64,000 nucleotides of DNA. Origin: Rotaria socialis (Eukaryota > Rotifera > Eurotatoria > Philodinida > Philodinidae). Position 1 is the first letter of the stretch. Every line of letters begins with the position of its first letter. Below, piece by piece: positions 49,376-60,385 of this stretch. Location of the stretch: contig CAJNYU010002561.1 in assembly GCA_905331475.1 (NCBI GenBank), positions 78,317 to 142,316 on the forward strand, given 5' to 3'. The position numbers were made by a program, and so were the translations under genes. The notes under the pieces were generated by a model that saw only the letters and a program-made list of their open reading frames with translations, searched no databases and was not told the origin of the DNA.

Positions 49376-52300
49376 TTATGAAGGCTGTAATTTTCTCGAT
49401 GCACTACTACCACTGGAAGGTATTGTTGCAATTAATTTTCTTTGTTGTGCTAATAAGCCTTCAAGATGTTCAACTCGTTTAACAGCAGTTTCGTATTGAA
49501 CATGTAATCCGCGTACTTGTTCATCTTTTTTCGAAATTGCTTGTTTGATTCTAAAAATAAAAATATTAATGATAACCATTGACATAGATCTATGTTATTA
49601 AAAGAATAACGTTACTTTTCGTGCAAAGCTTGTAATTCTTTATCTTGCCGTCGTTTCAATGCTTCAAGTTCTTCGTTTTTCTTTTCTAATTCTAATTGTT
49701 GCCGAGCACGTAACTCTGCTATTTCACCTTTTACTCGACGATTTTCATCTTCTGTTAATACAAGCCGATCAGCAAATTCCTGCCGAATAATATCTGATAA
49801 ACGATCACGTTCTTGTTGTAATGTTTCAGTGATCTAACAAATGAATAGAAATTGTTTGATTTCAGAAAGCGGAACGACTTTCTCGATCAACATAATAAAT
49901 TCGCGTGTAGAAAATTTCTATTAGACATTCTACATATAAAACGCTCCAATGGCTACGCACACGTGTTGACTGTTTGCTTTCGTTTGTGCTTTTATGAGTA
50001 CGTGTAGTATCGAATCAAAATATGCACACGCTCATCTTACACTAACTGTATGTTTTTTTATTATTATTATCTTAATCAAGCGTCATGATCCAACTTGATT
50101 TTATCATAAAATTATTAAACTATATTTCTATTTGAAAGACTCAAGCAATATGTGTATCAGCAAAAGATAAATATAATTGCCTTTAAAGGCTTAATGAAGA
50201 TGTTCTTAATACCTTTTTGATATCATTGATTTCAGTTTCCTTTTGTGTAAGCAATACTTGTAATCGTTCGTTATCGCCTAGAAAATAGATGTTCAAGACA
50301 TTTTTTTCAGAATAAATTTCATTATAACCTTGAAATTCTGTCATTTGTGCTTTAATTTGATTAAATCGTTCTCTTGTTTGTTTTTCGGAATTTTCTAATT
50401 CATGAAATTCGGCTTCATATTTATCTCGAATACGTCTAAAAGTATAAATGAAGTTATCTAAATAAAATATTAAAACAAAAAATATTTTACTTCACACGAC
50501 TCTCTGCTGTTCGTTCCGTTTCTTCTTTCGTTGTTGTTGTATCGGATTCAAATTGCGAAATAATTTTTTCAATTTCTTTATCTCTTTCGTGTTTCATTTG
50601 CTCTCGTAATTCTCGCTCTTTACCTGCTAAGAGTGTTTCTTGTTGTTTCATTAAATTTTCTTCCCAATTTTGTTTCTCCAATGTTAACCTATCTTTTAAT
50701 TCTTGAATTTCATTACTATGTCGATGTTCCTGTTCTAAACGTATAGCTTCATGTTCAAGTTTACTTGATTCAACAACTGATCGATGATTTTCTTCAATAT
50801 CACGTCGAAGTCTTGACAAAGAAATAATTAAAATAAAAACCAAAAAAAGAAAGAACAAATTTTAACTCTTACTTCTCAAGATCAGCATGTTGTTTAGCTA
50901 CTAATTCAGATTGTTGACTTTTTTCTTCTTCAATCTCTGTGTAAAGTCGACGTCTTTGCTCATTTAAATTGTCTACTTCATCACGTAAAGATTTTTCATA
51001 TTTGTCTCGAGCTAATTCACGTTCGTCAGCAATCGCTACGTCTTTTTCTCGTTGTAATTGATCGCGTAATTCATCAACCATTCGAATATATCGTTGTGAA
51101 GCACGTTCATCAGCGGCCATAAGTTCAGCTTCATGAACAGTTTTCATTTTTGATAATTCATTTTTATGTTTACTAATTAATTTTTGAATCTCAGGTTCTA
51201 AACCGCGTACTGTTAACTCTTTTATTTTCTTTGTTTTTTCTTCAATCCAACGCTCGCGCCGTAACTTTTCAGCTGCTTCGTGAACATCTTTTAATTTTTG
51301 TAATTCACCACAATGAGATTCTTCAATGGACCGAATTCGACTGTTATATTTTTTATCGATTGTTTTTAATTCGTATAGTAAAAGTTCACAGCGATGCGAT
51401 AGTTTTTTCTTATCATCAATTAACTAAAAACAAAATTCACATGTTTCAACACAATTCTAATGTCAGAGAAAATTTATTTCACTACAAAAGAAAAAACTTT
51501 TCTATTGCGATAACACAAAGATCAATATCTAAAAACAAGCATATATGAGTGTGATTGCCGTTTGTGTAGGTTGAATCATCAATACTAATCATACAGTATA
51601 GTAGATATGTACACGACTCAGCCTATACTACGTATGTATTCAATATTTATTCTACGTAAAATAACTTTGATTATGATTGTGATTTAAAACTGCACAGGTT
51701 TCATTATTTCGATACTGTCATCTAGAAGCAGTAGAAATACGAAATTAGTGTGCCTATCGAATACAGAAAAGGTTTTGCAGCATCTTTACTTTGTCATACA
51801 GGAATCAATAGTCTCGATTGATAATCTATAAAAACGAAATTCTTCATTTTCAAGTCGCGAAAGGTTGCAAAAAGGTTGCATAGCTCATCGAAGAATTTTT
51901 GCATGAAAAATATTTTCGACGAGCTATATGAATGTTCTTCCAATAGAGCAGATCTTTGCCGACAGCTCAGTGAATTATTGTTTGAACTTATTTCTCTACT
52001 TAAGTCAATTGGATATGGTACAAAGTAGAATTGAAAAATAATATATCTCGATTAATAGACCTGATCAATAAATTTTAAATGACGTTGTATAATAGATTCG
52101 TATTCATCTTTTTGTCTTTGAAAATCAAAATCAAAATCCTGCTCCAAATTATTCCTGAGATGAAAACTTGGCTCGTGTTGTTGATTCTGAAAATATAAAT
52201 GTGAAGAACATAATCAATTTTTCACAAAAACACTTTTACCATTCGTGGCTGAACGATTGTTGATTGCCGTTGTTTTTCTTCGTAGTCTACTCTATACGGA

Positions 52301-55109
52301 AGTCTTTTTTCTCTAGCGGCGTCATGTGTTGTTTTATTACTATTTTGAAATTCATTATCTTTATAATTTGTTTCGTATGGAGACATTGTTAATGATTTAT
52401 ATGGTGTTATTATCTAATTACAAAATATTTTAAATCGAAATTTTTTTTTTTCTAATTGAATTTTTACTTTCGTTGCATATCTTGTTTGTTGATCGAGTGA
52501 CGATGACGAGTGATGATGCGGTATAGAAACTGATTGAACTAATTTTTTTGATTGTTGTCGTCGATCGAATTGAGCTGGAATTGTAAAACGTGTTATCGGA
52601 GGCGATGATGTTTCGTGTGTGCTTGATTTTTGTGATCGAGCATTTTCGTTTAATCGATCGTCTTGGTTCGTTTGATCAAAATGATTTGATACATAACTAA
52701 CATGATTCGAAGTTCTTGGCGAAAGTTCATCAATGAATGGAGATGCTACTATTGAAGTTGGATCAAGGATATAGACTAGAAAATAAATGAAAATGAAATT
52801 CTTTTTTCTTTAGGTTCAACGCCAATGTGGTATTTTCAAAGAACCCGACTAGACTCGACTATTAGTAGGAGTAAGATATATCCTACTTTCATCTATTTAG
52901 CATTTCGAAACAAAGCATAGAATACCTTTATCGATGTCAACCTATATCCTTGATCAAATTCAAGATATTTTAAGAATTTTATGAAAAAATATTTTACTTG
53001 AATTATGTTCTATTGAAGTATGTTCAGGAAATGGTTCAACTTCTTCTAGTCTGCTCAATGATTCATAAACATCACCTAATTTCACTTTTGGTACTGGTGT
53101 TAATGATGACGATGATGATGATGATGTCACTGAACTCTCATATCTGATTTTCTATAGAAATAAAACAATAAAAAAATGATTAGTGAAGCAAAAATCAATA
53201 GAAATTTTGTTCTACTTGGTCCATATTTGAAAGCAATGGAACTGGTGAAGTTGCGGATATTTTACGATTTGTTGGTGTACTATTACCTGATGATAATTGA
53301 CGACTGTTTAATCCGTTATTATTCATTTCGTGTTGAGTTTCCTATTGAAACGCACAGGCAAATTAAAAATATAACGAATGAAATATTTACTGTAGGTGTT
53401 CGTAATTCTCGCTGTTGTTCATACTCTGTAAGATTTGTCTGTTCGAGTCTTGCTGGATCGGTCGGTTCTTGTTGAATAGTTATCGAAGCTTTTTCAACGC
53501 CTGTTGGTATCACTTGTTCACTGTGACAAGATTCTGCAATTGGTAGAAATCGATCACGTCGATGATCATTTGCTTGAAAAATGTTAGCGCCTGTCGCTGT
53601 CATAGTACCATTAAGACTGTCACGTGACATTCCCATAGGTCCAACAGTATGGTTGTCTGGCGGTGGAGTAAATGAAGAATTTAGCTGGTTTATTTCATCT
53701 ATCCAACGACGTGTATCATCACAGTCTTCTCCATCTGGTTTAGGTTCAAAAGATTTTTTTTGACTTTCATCAGTAAAGAATCCATCGGCATCTTGTTGGC
53801 GTGGACTTAATACACGAAAGATAGTCGATGATGTTGATAGATTTGCCGACTAAAAATTTAATTAGAAGAAGAAAAGATTTATTTTATTTTAATATTCAAA
53901 CAAGAATTATGTAACATTTTAAAGTTTGCTGTTATACAATAGATAGATACATAGAAATATCACAACTATAAAACCTATTATAATAGAATAGACACTAGAT
54001 GATTTGTTAATTTATATGTTTTTATCAATGCTACTGAACTCTCTCTCTCTCTCTCTCGAAACTAAAGGGTAAATTTTAAAAAGAATATATTTACATCAAG
54101 AGACAAACATTTTCTGAAGGATTTTTCTGTCTGTCAGTCATAATGCGAGTGACTTTGAAATCAAGGTCTACTATTAGAATCCTCGTGTTTTTTGTGCTAA
54201 TCTTTTTACATACTATAATAATTAGATCAGAACACGATATTAGCCTAATTGAAATGCTCTGATTATGAGAAAACGTTCATGCGTTAACGATACTACGAGA
54301 TATTTTTTTCTACGTTGACATCCACTATCGTAAGCTGTTTTACACTACAGATCGAATGAAAATAGCCAATAAAAACAAAGCATACTTTTTTAGTATCAGC
54401 AATTGGCGACTTAATCGGAATTGATCGTTGACTACTATTACTAAGTCGTCTAAAGATTGAAATAAAGTTTAAAAACAAAAAGAAAGAAACATGAAATTAT
54501 TTTCACCTTTTTCTAGCACTACTGAAATTTACACTAGAAGTCAAACTTGGTCTACGTTCTTTCGTATTATCTAGAAAGAAACTAAAATTTTCTTCGCAAT
54601 CATATTTAGTTTCTTTCTTTACCGTCTCTGGTAGGCGTTTGGGATCCATTAGATTGAGAGTCACTTCTTGAACTGGTTGATCGTCCAGAAATAATCGATG
54701 GTTCTTTTGATGATAAATCATTTCTTGCACTTGTTGGACGTGAGGTAACAATTCCTGGGGGTTTCCATTGCGAATCACTTCGTGCGCTTGATGGGCGCGA
54801 CGAAGTAGCTGCTAACTCTTTTAACTGAGAATCTAATCTGGCACTTGGTGGTCGTGAACCAATTCCTAGCTCGTTTGGCTGAGAATCTAGTCTTGCACTT
54901 GGCGGTCGTGAAGAAATAGTTTCTGGTTCTTTTGGTTGACAATCTAACCGTGCACTTGGCGGGCGTGAATGGACAATTTCTGATTGTTTTGATTGCGAAT
55001 CACTTCGTGCACTGGATGAACGTGAAGAAATTGTTGCTGGTTTAATAGTATATCCGTGCAGTGTTAAATCAAAAGCATCATCTCTACGGGAATGATTGTT
55101 GTCGTTCAT
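49376..55109 (-). CDS. CEP131: CEP131 (AZI1), centriolar satellite protein
   Basis: CEP131 works in centriolar satellites and the ciliary base. Fifteen exons: 55109-54623, 54570-54507, 54449-54386, 53849-53391, 53341-53216, 53151-52998, 52775-52468, 52413-52240, 52186-52061, 51423-50873, 50811-50491, 50435-50329, 50277-50213, 49833-49616, 49550-49376. They sum to 1,132 residues, close to the usual vertebrate length of about 1,080. The C-terminal half is a long coiled coil with strongly conserved text: ERWIEEKTKKIKELTVRGLE, HEAELMAADERASQRYIRMV, KEIEKIISQFESD, KEETERTAESRVKRIRDKYE and the closing ETAVKRVEHLEGLLAQQRK. The N-terminal half is low-complexity, Ser/Pro-rich, and begins with about seven repeats of a 20-residue SRPPSARLDSQ unit. 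The ATG at 55109 follows an acceptor at 55134, so a non-coding 5' exon is likely. Transcribed away from the RanBP3-like gene. Confidence 0.92.
54040..54057. repeat. CT microsatellite in a CEP131 intron
   Basis: Nine CT units in a row inside the 536-base intron 53850-54385, one of the longest introns of this gene. Confidence 0.85.
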
Positions 55110-55134
55110 AGTAAAACGTTTATTATTTATGTTA

Positions 55135-55455
55135 CTAGAAATCAAAAGATTAATGAATTGATTTCACCATAAATTCATTCTTTTGTTACGTTAGCACTTA
55201 GCAATAGACTTCGTTTAACAATACATAGATGTCACAAGATTGTTGTCTGGAGGTTCGAAAATATTTTACGATTGGTTCAATATTTTACTAGATATAAAAG
55301 TATAGGTAAAAGAAGAAGAAAAAGATAATGAACAGTGTACATATACATATATATTCATTATTTCTTTTACCAATCAATCGAACGATCTTTACCCGGTGAT
55401 GCTTATGATATTCATCTAAGTCAAATTGTTTTCTCTTTTTTACTTTTGTTTTAAA
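55135..55455. promoter_or_regulatory. shared upstream region of CEP131 and the RanBP3-like gene
   Basis: The two genes are divergent, with only about 350 bases between their start codons. The stretch is AT-rich and has a TACATATACATATATATTC run near 55340. Both transcripts probably start here, allowing for the upstream non-coding CEP131 exon. No specific factor site was recognised. Confidence 0.45.
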
Positions 55456-58400
55456 ATGTCAGACAACGGTAAGTTTTAGAGTATTTTTAATAAAAATATT
55501 TTCAAGAAAAATAATTATTTGGTTTTACTAGGCCAAACAACTTTATCTTCTGATGATCAAACAGAAAAAGAAACTAAATCAGATAGTTCATCATGTTCAT
55601 TTGGGTAGGAAAAAAACGAAAAACAATTCTTTTTCTGATCGATTCATTTTTCAGTGATGTAAATAATACATCGACATCTGCCCGTTTATTTGGTCAATTT
55701 AAACAGAATGGTTTTGGTTTTAACAGCTTATCGCCATCAACATTTGGCCAAATATCATCACGAGAAAAATCTGATGATAATCAGTCTCCATCATCGTATT
55801 TTACAAGTACACTTTCGAAGATTTCATCACCTACAACTGGCGGGTTTGGTTCGCCATCGACACCATTATCTTCATCGTTTGTGTCTCTTGGTGCCAAGTA
55901 TAAAATATTCATTTTAACAACTCCTTATGAAAATTTTCGTCGATTTTAGTAAACCATTATTTGGTGGTTCAAGTGGTACAGCAACAAGTTCATTTACAGA
56001 TCTAAAAACAACATCAACAAATTCATTACAAAGTAAAATTCAAGTTTAAAACTAGTTTATTTAGAAATTCACGTAATATTTATAGAAACAAAAGAATAGT
56101 TAGCAATCAGTTTATTACAGATTTGATTATTATAAGAACACGACGAAAAACAATTTGTTTGTAACACATGTATCTCATTTTATCCAGACTATTTTCGAGG
56201 TCTTCGAGCTCATTATTAATGACATAACATAAGAAGTGTAACTATTTGTGATATTTGATGTAATCAGTGTATTGTATTATTCTTATCCTAGGTGTCCCCT
56301 ATTAGAATCTAGAAGAATTTCACTAGGCAAAAAAAAATAGTATTTAGATAAATAAGGATTGAGTGCACCAGATGCATATTATTAGCACATTATAATAGTA
56401 TAATGATATTGAGAAGGGTCTAGATGACGCCTAGGTGGTTGCGTCAGCGTTAAAAATATGTTTTATTTTATTATGCTGTTTTTGTTTAGATAAGACCGAC
56501 GATGATGAAGATAAAGATGAAGAAGATGATAATAAAGCTTCTTTATTAGAAACAGTCGCTGAATATGAAGCTAAACGAGCATCAACACATCCAGCTACTA
56601 CGATCCAAGGCGATACATCAACTGGTGAAGAAAATGAAATAACGAAATTTCAAGTTAGAAATTTATTGATGAATATTCTATTTATTTATTTTTCACACTA
56701 ATTCTATAGATGGCTGGTAAATTATTTATGTATAGTGGTGAACAGCAACAATTTGTTGAACGTGGTTATGGAATATTAAAAATAAACGAAAGTCATGATC
56801 CGTCGGATTGGGATCGATTACAAGCTCGATTAAGTAAATAGAATTTATTCAGTTTTTTGAGAAAAACGCAGAAAATTTAAAGAAAAATTGTCTCACGATT
56901 TGTTGTTTTAGTTATGAGACTCGATAAATCATTTCGTGTTATCCTCAATACACCCATTTTTCCAAAAATGACTGTTGAACGAGTTACCGATCGTTCCGTA
57001 CGATTTGGTGCTCAAGATGAATCCCAACTGCGAATATTTATTATCAAAGTAAAGTTTCTTTTTATTAAATTTCTCCTTCGAAATCAGTAATTAATCTTTG
57101 CTGTTATTATTTTTTGCAAGTCTTCATCAAGTGATTGCAATAATTTATGCAAAGAACTACAATCACGAATTCAGATAATTGAACGACAGCAAGTGCCAAC
57201 ACCATCAAATATTAATACATCAGTATGTATTTATCTTTTCCATATCATCTTTAAATATTTCCCTAATTTTAGACAAATAGTAGCAATACGAGTGTATCAT
57301 CTGATGTGGATGCTCTCGACGATTCGTCTCCTAAACGAAATTCACCAAATGGTCAACGAAAACGATCTCACTCGAAAAGTGATTCAGATGCATCAGAAAA
57401 AACAAATGATCTTTCGAAAAAATCAAAGTAAATATATGAAATGCAGATAACAATCTAGAAATCGATCAAAAAGAATTCTTAGATTCTGATGAAAATAGAA
57501 TATTTTCTTCGCATGCAAAGACAGCACTCTCAGGGCTTGATTGCTTATGAGTTAAAGCCTGTGCGTCTAGGGTTTTTATGACAATGAACTATGAATAGTT
57601 CTAAGGTTAAATTTTCTTCATATTGTCTCTCGAGTACTATATTCTTACCAATCAAATGAGTATTGGCATTGTGACCTACTTGCAAGTATAATTGCCCCAC
57701 AGTTTAATAGAACCAAGATGTTTTACCTTTGAAACTTATCGTTTAAGCCGTAAGTTTTAGAACATTTTGCATACTAAGTTAGTCTATGAGTGGGTGAAAT
57801 TTTATGGTCGAAATAATGCGCTTTGTTCCATTCGTTTATCCAGTAATATTGTTGATTGAAGTTTCAGTACGATGACTTTATTTCTGGAGGGAAGATATAA
57901 ACATAAATATTTGTTTACAATTATTCATACATCACTGCGATTCAGTATAAATGGTAAAAAGCGATTATTTTCGTTGACAGATTCTCCTCAGCATAAAAAT
58001 TCATGTTGTACAATCAAATCAAAAGGAAAATTTCTCATTCTGAATGATATGCTTTCATAGAAGATTAAATATTTTATTATTAAATCTCTATGCCATGATC
58101 AATAAATTCCTATTCATAGTTTCATATGTAATATTAATCTTCTTAGTAGCATACATATTTCCGATGACCTTCTACTCTGCCTTGTATTAATCGACGGGAA
58201 ACCCAAAGAACAATTTTATTGCAAATAGATAGCTATGCCAGATCCTACTAGATGATTTCAGTAATGAATAAAACTTTTTACAAATATCATTAATTTACCA
58301 TAAGTTTAACATGTATAAGAAAAGCATATTTGTGTAAAAATAAATGAATGGGCTAGTGAGCGGATTACAACAAAAAAAAATGACTTGAAATCCCAATCCT

Positions 58401-58781
58401 CATATTAAAATATGTTTTCAATTATATATGACAAAACTTCATCGAAGCAAGAAAAACAACACTCAAGTGAAACATGCTTTTGTGTAGATGGGATTTAATA
58501 TATTGCGTTCTTTTTTTGCTTTGTATTCAACAAGTTAGTAAAGAAAAAGGAAGCAACTTTTAAGAGAATTGTTTTCTTCGTCTTGTTTTTTTTTATTGCA
58601 CTTCTCTCTATTGTTATTTATCACAAAGAAACATCGTCTATTAAAAACTAAAGAGGAAAAATCTTTACTGAACTAAATATTTTGTTTTTGTAGGTTGGTT
58701 GAAGGAAATGAAGAAATCAAAAAAGATGCCAATCAATCGACTAGTGAAGATGACTCTGTTCAAGAAACAGCTAATAGTTAA
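55456..58781 (+). CDS. RANBP3: RanBP3-like Ran-binding protein
   Basis: RanBP3 is a nuclear cofactor that binds Ran-GTP and CRM1 to promote export. Ten exons (55456-55468, 55532-55604, 55655-55897, 55950-56032, 56490-56653, 56710-56833, 56912-57048, 57121-57222, 57273-57427, 58694-58781) sum to 393 residues from ATG to TAA. The N-terminal part is Ser/Thr-rich with scattered FG motifs (LFGQF, GFGFN, TFGQ, GGFGSP, LFGGSS), then an acidic run (KTDDDEDKDEEDDN). Residues about 190-290 form a Ran-binding domain: MAGKLFMYSGEQQQFVERGY, GILKINE, MRLDKSFRVILNTPIFPKM, then FGAQDESQLRIFIIK. The single RanBD with an FG-bearing N-terminus fits RanBP3 better than RanBP1 or RanBP2. A basic C-terminal cluster (SPKRNSPNGQRKRSHSK) may be a nuclear signal. 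Intron 57428-58693 (1,266 bases) is far longer than the others. Confidence 0.85.
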
Positions 58782-58894
58782 AAAGAAAAATAAGTCAGAA
58801 ATTCTTAATTGTTGTTATTTCTTTTCCTCGTTTATTAACATGCTGCCAAAAAAAAACATTAGATTATTTACATGTAGACTTTTGTTTTGTTTTT

Positions 58895-59224
58895 TTATAC
58901 ATGACATGGGCCATGTCGTCTTCGTTTAGATATATGAAAAAAATTAAAGGGTAAACAGAAAAAAATATGTTGTTGATTATTATGAATTGTAATATCATTA
59001 TCGAATTGTTGTTGTCTATTGATGGCTGTACTTGCATTTGATTTTTGAGAATGATATCGAGAGCACTTTTTTAATGGTCGACAATATGAATGAAGTTTGG
59101 GTTTGGGTAGTTGTCGTTGTTTTTCTACTTTTAGTAGAATCGGAGCTGATAAGATAAAATGCGATGGTTGATTCATAACAGGCACAAACTTTGGTGTACT
59201 GGATAAACATGGGGCAAACGCCAT
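58895..59224 (-). CDS. possible small Pro/Lys-rich protein
   Basis: A frame of 109 residues from ATG 59224 reads MAFAPCLSSTPKFVPVMNQP, then HFILSAPILLKVEKQRQLPK and a His/Gln/Asn-rich stretch. The first two thirds look less biased than typical chance frames in this DNA. There is no family match that I know, no intron and no clear signal peptide. It converges with the RanBP3-like gene and may overlap its 3' untranslated region. It could be a chance frame. Confidence 0.28.
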   Translation of the reverse strand: MAFAPCLSSTPKFVPVMNQPSHFILSAPILLKVEKQRQLPKPKLHSYCRPLKKCSRYHSQKSNASTAINRQQQFDNDITIHNNQQHIFFCLPFNFFHISKRRRHGPCHV

Positions 59225-59264
59225 TATAATATTATGTTTCAAATGATCTATTGATATGAATTCA

Positions 59265-59299
59265 ACTCTCTCTCTCTCTATCTATATATATATATATAT
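59265..59299. repeat. CT/TA compound microsatellite
   Basis: A CT run at 59265-59280 passes directly into a TA run ending near 59299. Simple sequence; no function is evident. Confidence 0.8.
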
Positions 59300-59934
59300 C
59301 TATGTCTACATTGGACATGGGTAGATAGAAAAACACCTACTCAGCATGTGATCGATATGCCGATATATAGTTTTTTTCATCTTATTTCAGACTTATGTTG
59401 TTCACATCCACCTACCGAGCTAATTGAGTTTATGTTGAAACATCATTAGATCAACCATGGTAAAGTTAAAGAGACGGAAAAGCAATATTTTGTTTTATTT
59501 ATATTACATAGTCATTGTTGGGTGTGAAATTCACATCGAGTTAATTATATGTATCTCATTTAATGAAAATTACCATCCGCAAGTGAAACATTAAAACTAT
59601 GATAAGATATGCAAGATAGATGAAAAAGAAAAAAACAAGCAAATAAATGCGTATACAACACGTGATGGACTATAAATACTAGTAATCTTTAAAAAACAAG
59701 AAAAAAGGTAGATACATATATACGAGTTTTTATCCGTTTGTTCTATTATCACTTATGTAAATGACATTACAACAAAGCGCGAAATAAGCTTTTCTTTATA
59801 TTCAGTTAATCGATGTCATCACTGTAGTTCTCTTTTTCTTCTATCGTTTGATTATTGGGCGTTCGCTCATATCAACGATGTCTTGCCAATATAATATTGT
59901 CGTCATACGTTTGTTTATGCCTGGAGTATCGATG

Positions 59935-59944
59935 TATATATAAG
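59935..59944 (+). promoter_or_regulatory. possible TATA box of the Hsp20-domain gene
   Basis: TATATATAAG lies 442 bases before the start codon at 60386, followed by GCGAGAATTC. It is the best TATA-like site upstream of this gene. The distance would require a long or spliced leader, and TATA-like words are common in this AT-rich DNA. Confidence 0.2.
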
Positions 59945-60385
59945 CGAGAATTCAACATCTTATACGTATACATCGACAACTGTTCTCTATATCCAAGACA
60001 TGCAGAGGTCTGCGATCGTGCTATTGCATAAATTCACAGGAGTGCCTGTCCCGTCTTTTACTGAGTAATTAGAAGACGTATAGAATAGTAACAGAATACA
60101 GAAATGCCGCATAGCGCCACGCATGTTCTTCGAGTTGGTTAGATGGCGATTCTCGAGATATTTTTTTTTCTCCCTCTTTCTCTCCGCATTAATGTATCGA
60201 GCTCGGTCTTTTGTTCTGTTTTTCTCTCTTTCTATCCTTTTCGTCAGTTGAGTTTTATTCGTTTGTTTTTAATAAAGGAGAGACAAAGAAAATGAAAGCT
60301 ACTCTCTTTTTTTCTCTTTCGTCTCGTTTCATTCTTTATATTATTCGAACAGGCGAACAGTGAATTTTACTTCAGACAGAACACG

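Larger units (their letters stand above)
58782..60385. other. intergenic DNA before the Hsp20-domain gene
   Basis: It contains the RanBP3-like 3' region, a possible small antisense frame, a CT/TA microsatellite and a TATA-like site, each listed separately. The last 250 bases before 60386 are pyrimidine-rich (TTTCTCTC runs) and could be the 5' leader. Nothing else is supported. Confidence 0.4.

Noticed and set aside
57872..58060. Plus frame within the long RanBP3-like intron
   Set aside because: Short, with unremarkable composition, and no splice sites fit the gene's phase.
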